Positions 51,651-61,214 are shown, counted from the stretch's first letter. The stretch is DNA of 64,000 nucleotides from Nakamurella silvestris (GCA_003576535.1 QXCQ01000091.1:112571-176570), one strand, 5' to 3'. Translations and numbers: made by a program. The notes: generated by a model from the sequence alone, not told the origin.

Positions 51651-52217
51651 TCTCTACTCCGTGACGGTCGACCATCGGACGTTGTGAGTCGATGGTTGTC
51701 TCGCGGTGTGACGGACGACAGGTGTGCCCGACCACACCAGGTCTGGTGGGTGGTGGGTCGGTGTCCGGGAACGACTGCGGCCGCGGCCCGCTCGTGACAG
51801 AGCGGTGACGCGGTCGGAGCGTGTGAGAGGCTGGCTACTGACGAACGGTCAGTGCAGACAGGCTTCCGGATCCGACGAGGGGGTACGGCGTTTCTGCCGG
51901 ACGCTGCTCAGCGTCGGCGACGGCCGGATTCCCCCATGGCTTATGGCCGCGGGTGGCGAGGAACTCGACCATGCCGAAGATGTTCAGATTGTTCACGGTC
52001 GCCTCCTCGTTTCGCGGCCTCACCCATCGGATGAAGCGTGTCGATTCACAGGTCTCGGCGGGGGATCCCGCCGTCTTCCTGCTTCAAGGGACACTATGGC
52101 CCGGCAGCACACCCGCGCAACCGAATATTCGAAAAAGTTTTCGCCGCCGCCGAGATTTCCCTCAGAACGTCGACTGCGCAACGGGTTCGGTCGGAAAAAT
52201 GTTCCGGCCGACAGTCG
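51651..52217 (-). promoter_or_regulatory. whiB7 leader with uORF and candidate attenuator
   Basis: The 567-bp region between uvrD2 and whiB7, both on the minus strand. It contains a small upstream frame (51835-51996) with an excellent ribosome site. Between the uORF and whiB7 there are GC-rich inverted repeats (51771-51795) and a hairpin with CACCAG/CTGGTG arms (51735-51748) inside a larger CCGACC/GGTCGG pairing (51728-51761). Similar leader-uORF control is known for mycobacterial whiB7; that it works the same way here is inference. Confidence 0.65.
51835..51996 (-). CDS. uORF upstream of whiB7, leader peptide
   Basis: 53 aa from GTG 51996. The Shine-Dalgarno AGGAGG (52002-52007) is six bases away, the strongest site in the leader. 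The peptide starts VNNLNIFGMVEFLATRGHKP and has an aromatic/Pro-rich end (PAETPYPLVGSG). It stops at 51835, about 185 bases before the whiB7 start. Slowed ribosomes on this frame would alter folding of the downstream hairpins, the usual logic of whiB7 induction by ribosome-targeting drugs. Confidence 0.6.
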   Translation of the reverse strand: MNNLNIFGMVEFLATRGHKPWGNPAVADAEQRPAETPYPLVGSGSLSALTVRQ

Positions 52218-54311
52218 TCAGGAGGACGTCGTCGAGGCGTGTTTCGACAGGATGTTCAGGACCTGTTCGCCGTAGTTGTCCAGTTTCGCCCGTCCGATGC
52301 CGGGTATCTTCAGCAGCCCGGCGTCGTCGCTCGGCTGCCGTTCGGCGATCGCCAGCAGGGTCGCATCGGTGAAGATCACGAACGCGGGGACCGACTGTTC
52401 GGCGGCCAGCTGCTTACGCCACGCCTTCAACGCCTCCACCACGGCCGGATCGGCATTGCTCGGGCAGTTGCCGCATCGCCCCGACTTGATCTCCACCGGG
52501 CTACGCAGGGGGCCCGAGCACAGCCGACAGCGTCCGGGGGCGGCGCGCCCGCCCGCAGCAGCTGGCTGATCCGGGGCGATCCCCTGCAGGAAACGGCTCC
52601 GCCGCCTGCTCCGCCGGCCTCCCTCGGTCCGCGAGAGCGCCCAGGACAGGTGCAACTGCTGCTTGGCCCTGGTCACACCGACGTAGAACAGCCGGCGCTC
52701 CTCCTCCACCGCGGCGGGGGTGTCCGCATGCTGGATCGGCAGGGTGCCGTCGGTCAGCCCGACCAGGAACACCGCCGTCCATTCCAGGCCCTTGGCCGCG
52801 TGCAGGGAGGCCAGGGTCACGCCGCCGTTGCCGGGCGCGTGCTGGGCCTCCGCCCGCTGGTCCAGTTCCGCGACGAAGGTACCGACCCCCGCCGCCGGAT
52901 CGGCGTCGGCGAGCTGCTCGGCCACCGACACCAGTTCGAGCAGGGACTCCCATCGCTCGCGCAGGGCACCGGCCGCCGGCGGATCGGCGCTGAGCCCGAT
53001 CGGTTCCAGCAGCGCCCGCACGGTCGTCACCAGCCCGGGCCGGGGGGTTGTCGTGCCGTCTGCGTCCTCGGCGGACGCCCGCTCGGCATCGACCTCGGCG
53101 AACCGGCCGGCCGCCGTCCGCAGGGTGCTCATCGCCTGCCTGATCTCGGCGCGGGCGAAGAAGCGTTCCCCACCGCGGATCACGTAGGACACCCCGGCGG
53201 CTGCCAGCGCCTGCTCGTAGACCTCCGACTGGGCGTTGATCCGGAACAGGATGGCGATCTCCGAGGCGGGCGTGCCCGCGTCGATCAGGGCGCGGCACCG
53301 CTCCGAGACCGCACGGGCCTCGGCCGCCTCGTCGGGGTGCTCGGTGTAGGTCGGCTCAGGGCCGTCCGGCAGGACCGGTCGCAGCCGCAACCGCAGCCGC
53401 GCGGATTCGCCGACGGCACCGGCGATGACGCGGTTGGCCAGCGTCACCACCTGGGGGGTGGACCGGTAGTCCCGTTCCAGGCGCACCACGGCCGCCTGCG
53501 GGTACTTGCGGTCGAAGTTCAGCAGGTACTTCGGGGAGGCACCGGCGAAGGAGTAGATGGTCTGGTTGGCATCCCCCACCACGGTGAGCTGATCCCGACC
53601 ACCCAGCCAGGCGTCGAGCAGCCGCTGTTGCAGCGGGGTCACGTCCTGGTACTCGTCCACCACGAAACACCGGTAGCGGGCACGGAACTCCCGACCCACC
53701 GCCTCGTCCGACTCCAGCACGGCGCAGGTGTGCAGCAGCAGGTCGTCGAAGTCGAGCTGTTCGGCGGCGACCTTGGCCTTCTCGTAGGCCTCGAAGACCT
53801 TCGCGACGGTAGCGGCGTCGATCGAGGTGTCCCGGCCGAGCTTGGTGACCGAGGCCGCGTAGTCGGCCGGCGCGATCAGCGTGGCCTTGGCCCACTCGAT
53901 CTCGCTGGCCAGGTCGCGCAGGGTGGCGGTGTCGGTGCCGGCGTTGACCCGCCGGGCGGCCAGGGCCACCAGCCGGAGCTTCTGCTCCACGACGGGCCAC
54001 AGCTGACCGCCGACGGCCTTGGGCCAGAAGTAGCGGAGCTGCCGCAGGGCGGCGGAGTGGAAGGTGCGCGCCTGGACCCCCGGCACACCCAGCGCCCGCA
54101 GCCGCAGCCGCATCTCGCCGGCCGCGCGGGTGGTGAAGGTCACCGCCAACATCTCGTCCACCGGGTGGGCCCCGGAGGCGACGAGCTGGGCGATCCGGTG
54201 GGTGATGGTCCGGGTCTTGCCGGTGCCCGCGCCGGCAAGGACGCAGACCGGCCCGGAGGGTGCCATCACCGCAGCGCGTTGTTCGTCGTCCAGGCCGACG
54301 AGTGGATCCAT
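52218..54311 (-). CDS. UvrD2, SF1 DNA helicase with HRDC domain
   Basis: About 697 aa from ATG 54311 (MDPLVGLDDEQRAAV); an earlier in-frame ATG gives 13 more codons. Walker A is AGAGTGKTRTI, the DExQ-like box is VDEYQD, and further motifs include GDANQTIYSFAGA, RLERDYRSTPQ, LASLHAAKGLEW and YVGVTRAK. Four cysteines lie between helicase and tail (CRLCSGPL and CGNC), then an HRDC domain (about 610-697). This architecture is specific to actinobacterial UvrD2. It unwinds DNA during repair. It is divergent in role from, but adjacent to, nudC. Confidence 0.92.
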   Translation of the reverse strand: MDPLVGLDDEQRAAVMAPSGPVCVLAGAGTGKTRTITHRIAQLVASGAHPVDEMLAVTFTTRAAGEMRLRLRALGVPGVQARTFHSAALRQLRYFWPKAVGGQLWPVVEQKLRLVALAARRVNAGTDTATLRDLASEIEWAKATLIAPADYAASVTKLGRDTSIDAATVAKVFEAYEKAKVAAEQLDFDDLLLHTCAVLESDEAVGREFRARYRCFVVDEYQDVTPLQQRLLDAWLGGRDQLTVVGDANQTIYSFAGASPKYLLNFDRKYPQAAVVRLERDYRSTPQVVTLANRVIAGAVGESARLRLRLRPVLPDGPEPTYTEHPDEAAEARAVSERCRALIDAGTPASEIAILFRINAQSEVYEQALAAAGVSYVIRGGERFFARAEIRQAMSTLRTAAGRFAEVDAERASAEDADGTTTPRPGLVTTVRALLEPIGLSADPPAAGALRERWESLLELVSVAEQLADADPAAGVGTFVAELDQRAEAQHAPGNGGVTLASLHAAKGLEWTAVFLVGLTDGTLPIQHADTPAAVEEERRLFYVGVTRAKQQLHLSWALSRTEGGRRSRRRSRFLQGIAPDQPAAAGGRAAPGRCRLCSGPLRSPVEIKSGRCGNCPSNADPAVVEALKAWRKQLAAEQSVPAFVIFTDATLLAIAERQPSDDAGLLKIPGIGRAKLDNYGEQVLNILSKHASTTSS

Positions 54312-54438
54312 CACCGGTCCATGCTCGCACACCTGTACGACCATGCCCACCCGCGAGCCGGATCCGGCGGTGCCTGATCCGATGCGACCGGCCGGGGATC
54401 CGCCGGAAAGGGCATCGCCGGATCCCCGGTACGGGTCG

Positions 54439-55380
54439 TCAGCCCGCCGCCCAGGCCTCGATCATCTTCCGGGCGATCGAGATCGAGGGCGGCATCATCA
54501 GATCCTCGCCGACGCCGTCGTTGGCCAGTACCTTCCTGACCTCCTCCCGCGTCACCCAACGGGCATGTTCGATCTCCCCGTCCCGGGGGAACAGCGGGGC
54601 ACCCGGGGTCGTCCTGGCCGCGAACCCGACCATCAGCGACCGGGGGAAGGGCCAGGGCTGCGAACCGAGGTAGCGGACCTCGTCCACCACCACCCCGACC
54701 TCCTCCGCCACCTCACGGCGGACGGTGGCCTCCAGGGATTCACCGGCCTCGGTGAAACCGGCCAGCACCGAGTACCGGTGCGGCGGCCAGGACGGCTGCC
54801 GGGCCAGGACGGCCCGATCGGCGCCGTCGTGGACCAGCATGATCACGGCCGGGTCCGTCCGGGGAAACTCCTGGTGACCCTGCGGGCACATCCGGGACCA
54901 GCCGGCCGAGGTGGGCGTGCTCCGTTCCCCGCAGGTCGGGCAGAACGGGGACCGGTGGTGCCAGCCCAGGACCGCGACCGCCGAGGTCAGCAGGCCGGCC
55001 TCCAGGTCGCCCAGGACCGCACCCCATTCCCGCAGGCCACCGCCGACCGCGGCCCAGCCGTCATCGGTGAGACCCTGCAGTTCCGGTGTCTGCCCGGGGA
55101 CGGCCCAGTAGTCCGTGCCCTGGTACTCCCCCAGCAGCACGGCCTCGTCCGGCACCTCCGGCCCGATCCGGGAGGAGTCGAGCCAGTCGAGCTGCACGAC
55201 GTCGTCCCGGCTCGTCGCCCCGACCCGTCCCTGCGGGTCGACGACGAGCACCTTGGCCGTCGGCCAGGTCTGTCGGGTCCGGAACGGCAACCGCAGATCC
55301 TCGGTGCGATCGGCGACACCACGGGACAGGCTCGGTGCGAAGGGCCGGGACATCCAGGCCTGGGGGTCGACCTCGGTCAC
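54439..55380 (-). CDS. NudC-type NAD+ diphosphatase / Nudix hydrolase
   Basis: 313 aa from GTG 55380. The Nudix box GFTEAGESLEATVRREVAEEVG is at 208-229 and the NudC-specific SQPWPFPRS at 240-248. Zinc ligands are C147 and C150 with C165; where the fourth Cys normally stands the sequence is CPQGH, so H169 may replace it. It hydrolyses NADH/NAD+ to NMN and AMP and can remove NAD caps from RNA. It overlaps the upstream M16 gene stop by 4 bp (GTGA). Confidence 0.9.
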   Translation of the reverse strand: MTEVDPQAWMSRPFAPSLSRGVADRTEDLRLPFRTRQTWPTAKVLVVDPQGRVGATSRDDVVQLDWLDSSRIGPEVPDEAVLLGEYQGTDYWAVPGQTPELQGLTDDGWAAVGGGLREWGAVLGDLEAGLLTSAVAVLGWHHRSPFCPTCGERSTPTSAGWSRMCPQGHQEFPRTDPAVIMLVHDGADRAVLARQPSWPPHRYSVLAGFTEAGESLEATVRREVAEEVGVVVDEVRYLGSQPWPFPRSLMVGFAARTTPGAPLFPRDGEIEHARWVTREEVRKVLANDGVGEDLMMPPSISIARKMIEAWAAG

Positions 55381-56747
55381 GGAAGATCCACGTCACCGAC
55401 GGAGGCGAGCTGGGCGCCCACGGCCGACAGGTCGCCGACCACCACACCGGTGAAGGCCGTCGGAGCCATGATCACCCGGGACATCGCGTGGACCTGCTCG
55501 GAGGTGACGGCGGCAAGCCGACCGGGGTGCTCGGCGATCCAGCCGAGTTCCAGGTCCGCCCCGGCGATCCCGGACAGGGTGGACGCGAGCCCGGCCTGGG
55601 TGGACAGGGAGGTCGCGAGGGTGCCCAGGGCGTAGTTGCGTGCCGACTCGATCTCCTTCTCGGTCGGCGGCACCAGGGCGAGGCGACCGAGTTCGTACCG
55701 GGCCTCCCACAGTGCCGGGGCCGTCGACTCGGTGTTCGTGTCGAAGCTGACGCTCAGGGCGGCACTGCCCGGCCAGAACTCCACCCCGGAGCGGGCGCTG
55801 TAGGTGTAGCCCTTGTCCTCCCGGATGTTCTCGACCAGGCGGGAGGAGAAGTAGCCGCCGTAGATCAGGTTGGCCAGCTGCTGGGCCGCGTACCCCTCGT
55901 GGCTGCGGTCCACCGCCGCCGCGGTCAGTCGCACCTGGGACTGGACCGCGCCCGGACGGTCGAAGGCGGCCAGCGGGGCCCCCTGGACGCTCGGCGGGGT
56001 GGACAGGGCCACGGCGGTTCCCGGTGCGGTCCAGTCCCCGAGAGACTCGGCGACGGCTGCGACAGCGGCCTTCGGGGACAGGTCGCCGACCAGAACCAGG
56101 GTCGACCCGGCAGGCACGACCGAGCGCCGGTGCAGACCGCGGACCGCGGCGGCCGTCACCTGGGCGACGTCCTCGGCGGCCGGCATGTCCCAGGCCGCCG
56201 GGTGGTTGCCGAACCGGTGCAGCTGCAGATGCCGGTGGGCGATGACGGACGGCTGGGCTCCGGAGATCATCAGGTGCTCGACCAGCCGGTCGCGTTCACC
56301 GTTGATGTCCCGGGTGCGGTACGCGGCACCGGTGAGGGTGTCCGCCAAGACGTCGAGCAGCACCTTCAACCCGGTGGACAGCACCGATCCGGAGACCATC
56401 AGCCGCTGGGCGTCGACACCGGCGTCCAGGTGGCCGCCGACCATCGCGAGCTCGGCGTCGACCTGCTCCCGGTCGCGATCGGCGGTGCCGAGCAGCAGCC
56501 CGGCCGAGAGCAGTTCGGCCTTGGCCGAGTGCACACCCGGTCCGGTGCCGTTGGCGGTGGCGGACTTGCGCCCGAACGGGATCCGCAGCCGCACCTCGAC
56601 GAGCGGGGTACCGGGCTTGCGCACGGCGATGACGCGCAGTCCTGATTCCAGGACCACATCGGTGATGGCAGCGGCCCGGCGACGTTTCGGCGCCTCGGCC
56701 AGCTCGGGTACCGGTCGTGGTCCGGTCACGGCAGGGGTGCGGGCCAT
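55377..56747 (-). CDS. M16 peptidase-family protein, likely non-catalytic subunit
   Basis: 456 aa from ATG 56747, whose first bases overlap the upstream gene stop (TGATG). The M16 fold is clear (VLESGLRVIAVRKPGTPLVEVRLRIPFG, YGGYFSSRLVENIREDKGYTYSARS) but the HxxEH zinc motif is absent, so it probably forms the inactive, substrate-binding half. It pairs with the active subunit encoded directly upstream; the two behave like heterodimeric bacterial M16 proteases. It is likely cytoplasmic or membrane-associated. Confidence 0.88.
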   Translation of the reverse strand: MARTPAVTGPRPVPELAEAPKRRRAAAITDVVLESGLRVIAVRKPGTPLVEVRLRIPFGRKSATANGTGPGVHSAKAELLSAGLLLGTADRDREQVDAELAMVGGHLDAGVDAQRLMVSGSVLSTGLKVLLDVLADTLTGAAYRTRDINGERDRLVEHLMISGAQPSVIAHRHLQLHRFGNHPAAWDMPAAEDVAQVTAAAVRGLHRRSVVPAGSTLVLVGDLSPKAAVAAVAESLGDWTAPGTAVALSTPPSVQGAPLAAFDRPGAVQSQVRLTAAAVDRSHEGYAAQQLANLIYGGYFSSRLVENIREDKGYTYSARSGVEFWPGSAALSVSFDTNTESTAPALWEARYELGRLALVPPTEKEIESARNYALGTLATSLSTQAGLASTLSGIAGADLELGWIAEHPGRLAAVTSEQVHAMSRVIMAPTAFTGVVVGDLSAVGAQLASVGDVDLP

Positions 56748-58183
56748 CAGATGGTTCCTTCCGGTGCTGCGCTGACATCGGCCGTCAGGGTGTCGGCCGG
56801 GGCGAACTCCGCCGCCCGGTAGTTGAGTTCGGCAGAGGCACCGGGATCGCCGCCCGCCGGGTCGCCGCCGGGTTGCACCCGCAGGATCGCGCGGCGGTTC
56901 GGGTCGAGGGAGGCTGCGGCAGCAGCGATCTCGGCCGGGGTGATGGAGGAGATGATGCCGGGGATCTCGCTCAACAGCTCGGCGCGGCCGTGCAGGAGTT
57001 CCAAGGACCCCAAGCTGCGGGTGCGGGCACCGAAGTTGTCGTTCTCCCGGTACAGCGACGCCGTGAAACGGGCTGCGGCCCGGTGGGTCTCGACCTCGCT
57101 GGGACCCCCGGCGGCCAGCAGGGCGATCTCGGCGTCGGCCGCTTCGATCACCTCGGCGGCCGGGACGTCGATCGGATGCAGGGCGCCGAGGACGAACACA
57201 TCGGGATCCCGGGCGTCCAGCGGACCACCCATGATCCCGGGCCCGGCCCAGATCTCGGTGGCCAGTTCGGCTTTCGTCACCACGGCCGACTGCAGGCGGG
57301 AGGCCTCCCCTTCGGAGAGGATGGATCCGAGCTGGACGTGGGCGAGATACCCGCGCAGGTCCTTGACCGGATCGGGCAACCGCCAACCAACGGCGAAAGC
57401 CGGTGCGGGAGCCAGCGCATCGATGTGCACCTGCTCGGTGACACCCTTCGGCCAGGGCTCGGCGAAGGACGGGCGCTTCGGAGCCTTGCGGGCCGGCACG
57501 TCGTCGAAATGCTGGTGGATCCAACCCGTTGCCTGATCGACGTCGAAGTCGCCGCAGACCGTCAGCACGGCGTTGGCCGGGCAGTAGTACTTCTGGAAGA
57601 AGTCCTCGCAGTCCTCGACGGTCGCCGCCCGCAGGTCCTCGAAGGCCCCGTACCCGTCATGGGTGTTGGCGAAGGTGTTGAACAGCACCGGCGGCAACAG
57701 GATCCAGGGGAAACCGCCGTACGGGCGGCTCAGCACGTTGAGGCGGATCTCCTCCGAGACCACATCCACCTGGTTCGCCAGGTTCTCGGCGGTGATCTTC
57801 GGGGCCCGCATCCGGTCGGCTTCCAGGAACAAACCGCGTTCCAGGGCGGCGGAGGGCAGCACCTCGAAATAATCCGTGTAGTCGGTGTGGGTGGAGCCGT
57901 TGAAGCTCCCGCCCGAGGACTGGACGAGCCGGAAATGCTCCAGTTTGGGCAAGGATTCGCTGCCCTGGAACATGAGGTGCTCGAACAGGTGCGCAAAGCC
58001 GGTGCGGCCCTGCGGTTCCGATCGGAAACCGACATCGTAGTGAACGGCGACACCGACCACCGATGCGCTCCGGTCCGGGGCGAGGACCACCCGGAGACCG
58101 TTCTTCAGCTTCAGTCGTGTGATCGGGTAGTCGGCACTCGGGATACGGATCGTGCGGGCAGGGGCCGCGGCGGTATGTCTCAC
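56747..58183 (-). CDS. M16 zinc metallopeptidase, catalytic subunit
   Basis: 478 aa from GTG 58183. The inverzincin motif H65-LFE-H69 (FAHLFEHLMFQG) is intact, and the second zinc glutamate lies near VDVVSEEIRLNV. The four-domain M16 fold is complete to about 450. It degrades peptides, probably together with the inactive M16 homologue encoded immediately downstream (1-bp overlap TGATG). Substrate and location are not evident. Confidence 0.92.
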   Translation of the reverse strand: MRHTAAAPARTIRIPSADYPITRLKLKNGLRVVLAPDRSASVVGVAVHYDVGFRSEPQGRTGFAHLFEHLMFQGSESLPKLEHFRLVQSSGGSFNGSTHTDYTDYFEVLPSAALERGLFLEADRMRAPKITAENLANQVDVVSEEIRLNVLSRPYGGFPWILLPPVLFNTFANTHDGYGAFEDLRAATVEDCEDFFQKYYCPANAVLTVCGDFDVDQATGWIHQHFDDVPARKAPKRPSFAEPWPKGVTEQVHIDALAPAPAFAVGWRLPDPVKDLRGYLAHVQLGSILSEGEASRLQSAVVTKAELATEIWAGPGIMGGPLDARDPDVFVLGALHPIDVPAAEVIEAADAEIALLAAGGPSEVETHRAAARFTASLYRENDNFGARTRSLGSLELLHGRAELLSEIPGIISSITPAEIAAAAASLDPNRRAILRVQPGGDPAGGDPGASAELNYRAAEFAPADTLTADVSAAPEGTI

Positions 58184-58201
58184 TCCCCCACCCTAGCGGC
58201 G

Positions 58202-58879
58202 TCAGCCCTGACCGGCCTTCGGGGTGAACAGATCGTCGGGTTGGTCCGGGGACGGAGGAGGAATGACCACCACGGGCGCGTACGGCGACGCGGTGCCCGG
58301 GCCCGCTGCGGCGTCCTCTCCCGACTCCGCCGGCTCCGTCGACGGGCGGGCCGCGGCGACGGCTGCCTGCATTTCCTGCACCGTCATCGCACTCCCGCCC
58401 GAACCGGCCGCCCGGCGACGGCCCTGCCGCTTCTCCCGGATCAGGGCCAGGGCCGCGACCACCGCGATGAACCCGATGGCCAGGATGATGATCGGCAGCA
58501 CGCGCTTGGCCGTCGAGGAGGCCGGGGTCGCCGTCACCCCGACGAGGCGCACCTGCTCCGGATGTCCGTTCAGGTACTGGATCGCCAGGCGTTGGTCGAC
58601 CTTGAAGCCGCACCCGCCGAGGGCCGCCGTCACCGTCTGGCCGGCCACCTGGAACTCCACCGTGGTGTCCGCGGCGGGCTGGGTGCACGGTTGGCTCGAC
58701 ACCACGACGGCGTAGGCGCGTTGAGGATCGGCGTCGATCGGGTCGGTGGCATCACGCAGCCCCCACCACCACACGCCCAGCACGATGACCACCACCAGTC
58801 CGACGACACCGAACAGGATCGGCAGCGGCCGGGTCCGTCGTTTCTTGCCGCTGTGCTTCCCCTCGGCGTGCCTTCCCAT
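58202..58879 (-). CDS. Two-helix membrane protein of unknown function
   Basis: About 225 aa from ATG 58879 (MGRHAEGKHSGKKRRTRP). TM1 is at about 18-42 (LPILFGVVGLVVVIVLGVWWW), an extracytoplasmic part with two Cys (QPCTQPA and GGCGFKV) follows, then TM2 (VLPIIILAIGFIAVVAALALI) and a cytoplasmic Ala/Pro-rich tail. It is conserved in actinobacteria next to this locus but without known role. A longer upstream frame enters the M20 gene and is not used. Confidence 0.7.
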   Translation of the reverse strand: MGRHAEGKHSGKKRRTRPLPILFGVVGLVVVIVLGVWWWGLRDATDPIDADPQRAYAVVVSSQPCTQPAADTTVEFQVAGQTVTAALGGCGFKVDQRLAIQYLNGHPEQVRLVGVTATPASSTAKRVLPIIILAIGFIAVVAALALIREKRQGRRRAAGSGGSAMTVQEMQAAVAAARPSTEPAESGEDAAAGPGTASPYAPVVVIPPPSPDQPDDLFTPKAGQG

Positions 58880-58950
58880 CGTCGGATGATCCCACACCCA
58901 CCCGGGTCGGCGGCAGTGCACCGCGAACCCGGGTGGGAAGAGATCTCCGC

Positions 58951-60402
58951 TCAGCCCTCGTCGAGTCGGCCGCGTCCGATGGCAGCGAGGCCGGTCCACA
59001 GGTGGGCGACCGCCTCGCAGCCGCGGTAGAGCAGCGGGACGCTCGCCCGTTCGTTCGGGGCGTGGATCTGGTCGTCGTCGGTCATCACACCGAGGAACAC
59101 CAACGGCGCGTCCATCGCCTCGGCCAGCTCGGCCTCCGGACCCGAGCCGCCCTCGCGGGTGAGCAGGACGGTGTCGGTGTCGAAGGCCCGACCGAGGGCA
59201 TCACGGGCGGCGATGGTCGCCGGATGACTCGTGCTGACATGCATCGGCTTGACACCCCCTGCTTCCCAGACCATCTCGACTGTCAGTCCGTCGAAGGCCA
59301 TGCCTTGGAAGAACTCGGCCACCACCCGGCGGATGTGCTCCGGATCCTGTTTGCCCACCAGCCGGAAGGACAGTTTCGCGGTGGCATCGGTGGGCACGAT
59401 CGTCTTGCCGCCGGGACCGGTGTAACCGCCCCAGATACCGTTGATCTCCGCCGTCGGCCGCACGCCCACCCGTTCCAGGGTCGACCAACCGGCCTCCCCG
59501 ACCGCCGCCCGCGAGGCGGCGCTGGTGGTGATCCAGCCCTCCTCGTCGAAGGGCAGCGCGGCCGTGGCGGCCCGCTCCTCGGGGGTCGGATCGATGACAC
59601 CCTCGTAGAAACCGGGTACCGCGATCCGGCGGTTCTCGTCGTGCAGGGCCGCCAGCATCCGGGAGAGCTCGGTGATGGGGTTCGGCACCGCGCCGCCGAA
59701 TGAACCCGAGTGCAGGTCCACATCGGGGCCGTGCACCCGGAGCTCACCGGCCACCAGCCCGCGCATCCCCACGCACACACTCGGGGTGTCCACGTTGAAG
59801 ATGCCGGTGTCGGAGACCACCACCACATCGGCGTCCAGCTCCGCCCGGTGGGCCGTCAGCAGCTCGGAGATGTGCGGGGAACCCGACTCCTCCTCCCCCT
59901 CGACGAACAGGGTCAGGTCCACCGCCGGAGCCGTCCGCCCGGTGGCGGCCAGGTGGGCCTGCACCCCGAGCAGGTGCATGAATATGTTGCCCTTGTCGTC
60001 GCTGGCACCACGACCGAAGAGCAGGTCCCCCACCACCGTCGGCTCGAACGGCGGGTAGGTCCACCGCTCCTCGCCGTCGGCCGGCTGGACATCGTGGTGG
60101 CCGTAGACGGTGACCCGGACGGCATCCGGATCACCGGAGGGCCAGTGGGCGTACACGGCGGGCAGGGCCGCGGTCTCGTCCCAGATCTGCACGGTCGGGA
60201 AGCCGACCGCCCGGAGCTTGGCGGCGAGGAACTCGGCGCTGGCCCGCACATCACCGTGGTGGGCCGGGTCGGCGCTGACGGAGGGGATACGGACCCAGTC
60301 CATCAGCTCCTGGAGCCACCGGTCGGCTCCGGCGCGGACGGCGGCCCGTTCCGGGGTGATTTCTGGTTCGACAACGGCGTCGTGGCCGGATTCGTTCGAC
60401 AT
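58951..60402 (-). CDS. M20-family dipeptidase
   Basis: 483 aa from ATG 60402 (MSNESGH); the frame extends 118 codons further without homology. Metal motifs are GHHDVQPAD (101-109), GASDDKGN (about 132-139) and the catalytic VEGEEESGS (167-175), with later VLLTREGGSGPEAE. Length and the lid domain (about 210-390) fit M20A/carnosinase-type dipeptidases, which cleave dipeptides or acylated amino acids in the cytoplasm. It is divergent from a lipoprotein gene. Confidence 0.9.
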   Translation of the reverse strand: MSNESGHDAVVEPEITPERAAVRAGADRWLQELMDWVRIPSVSADPAHHGDVRASAEFLAAKLRAVGFPTVQIWDETAALPAVYAHWPSGDPDAVRVTVYGHHDVQPADGEERWTYPPFEPTVVGDLLFGRGASDDKGNIFMHLLGVQAHLAATGRTAPAVDLTLFVEGEEESGSPHISELLTAHRAELDADVVVVSDTGIFNVDTPSVCVGMRGLVAGELRVHGPDVDLHSGSFGGAVPNPITELSRMLAALHDENRRIAVPGFYEGVIDPTPEERAATAALPFDEEGWITTSAASRAAVGEAGWSTLERVGVRPTAEINGIWGGYTGPGGKTIVPTDATAKLSFRLVGKQDPEHIRRVVAEFFQGMAFDGLTVEMVWEAGGVKPMHVSTSHPATIAARDALGRAFDTDTVLLTREGGSGPEAELAEAMDAPLVFLGVMTDDDQIHAPNERASVPLLYRGCEAVAHLWTGLAAIGRGRLDEG

Positions 60403-60457
60403 GACCCAAACCCTATGCTCCACGATCCGGACCGGTACTCCCGATACAGTCCCTGAT

Positions 60458-61048
60458 ATGTCCTCCCGGTCGAAACTGTCGCTGACCCCTCTGCTCGGGG
60501 CCCTGTGCGCCGGTTCGCTCCTGCTGCTCAGCGCCTGCGGTGATGCGGAGAACGTCGACCGCGACAGCACACTCACGGTGGTGACCACCGCCGATTCCGC
60601 AGCGCCCACCGCTTCCGAACCGGTCCAGACACCGCTGGTGGCCACCACTGCCGCCCCCACCTGGGACCTGACGGCGGGACCGGCCGCGGTGGCGGCCCGG
60701 ATCGACCAGCTGAGCGGCCAGGACGCCGGGATCTCGGTGGCTGCCGACGGGATCACCGTCTACATCCACGGCGACCACCCGGCGTGGTTGACCGAGCTCA
60801 CCACGGAGGCCACCGGCAGCGCCCTGAAGGTCACCGTCAAGGACGCGAAATACGGTCAGCAGTACCTGCTGTCGGCGGCCCAGGAGATCCTGCCGCAGAT
60901 CCTGCCGCTGGGCGCCACCTCGGTGCGGCCGGCCCAGGACCTGAGCAGCCTCGTCATCCTCGGACCGGTGGCCGCCGCGGACCGCAAGACCATCACCACC
61001 CTGGCGTCAGGATTGAAGTCGCCGGTCGAGGTCACCTACGGGGGCTGA
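60458..61048 (+). CDS. Lipoprotein of unknown function
   Basis: 196 aa from ATG 60458. The lipobox LLLSAC gives lipid cysteine C27. The mature part is Thr/Ala-rich, then a domain with VAARIDQLSGQDAGISVAADG, YIHGDHPAWLTEL and KVTVKDAKYGQQY that could be a small alpha/beta unit. I recognise no family. It ends eight bases before a 70-bp palindrome. Confidence 0.7.
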   Translation: MSSRSKLSLTPLLGALCAGSLLLLSACGDAENVDRDSTLTVVTTADSAAPTASEPVQTPLVATTAAPTWDLTAGPAAVAARIDQLSGQDAGISVAADGITVYIHGDHPAWLTELTTEATGSALKVTVKDAKYGQQYLLSAAQEILPQILPLGATSVRPAQDLSSLVILGPVAAADRKTITTLASGLKSPVEVTYGG

Positions 61049-61055
61049 ACCCGCC

Positions 61056-61125
61056 GTTCCCGCGCACCGAACCCGGATCGGCGCACCCTGCAGAGTGCGC
61101 CGATCCCGAAACGGTGCGCGGGAAC
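61056..61125. repeat. 70-bp nested palindrome, copy E (core type 2)
   Basis: The outer arms GTTCCCGCGCACCG and CGGTGCGCGGGAAC are perfect. The inner arms GGATCGGCGCAC and GTGCGCCGATCC are perfect over 12 bp with loop CCTGCAGA. It lies upstream of the AbiEi-like gene. Confidence 0.88.
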
Positions 61126-61214
61126 AGCAAGAGGGTTGTGCACACAGGGCAGATCCATCCACATCAGCGGGCCACCCGCTGGAACCGGACGGGACGCAGC
61201 ACGATCCTGGGGCA

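Noticed and set aside
52038-54377. 779-codon plus-strand frame opposite uvrD2
   Set aside because: The minus strand encodes a full helicase with all motifs; this is its complement.
56717-59029. 770-codon plus-strand frame opposite the M16 peptidase and membrane protein
   Set aside because: The minus-strand genes have intact catalytic motifs and coupled starts; the plus frame has no homology.
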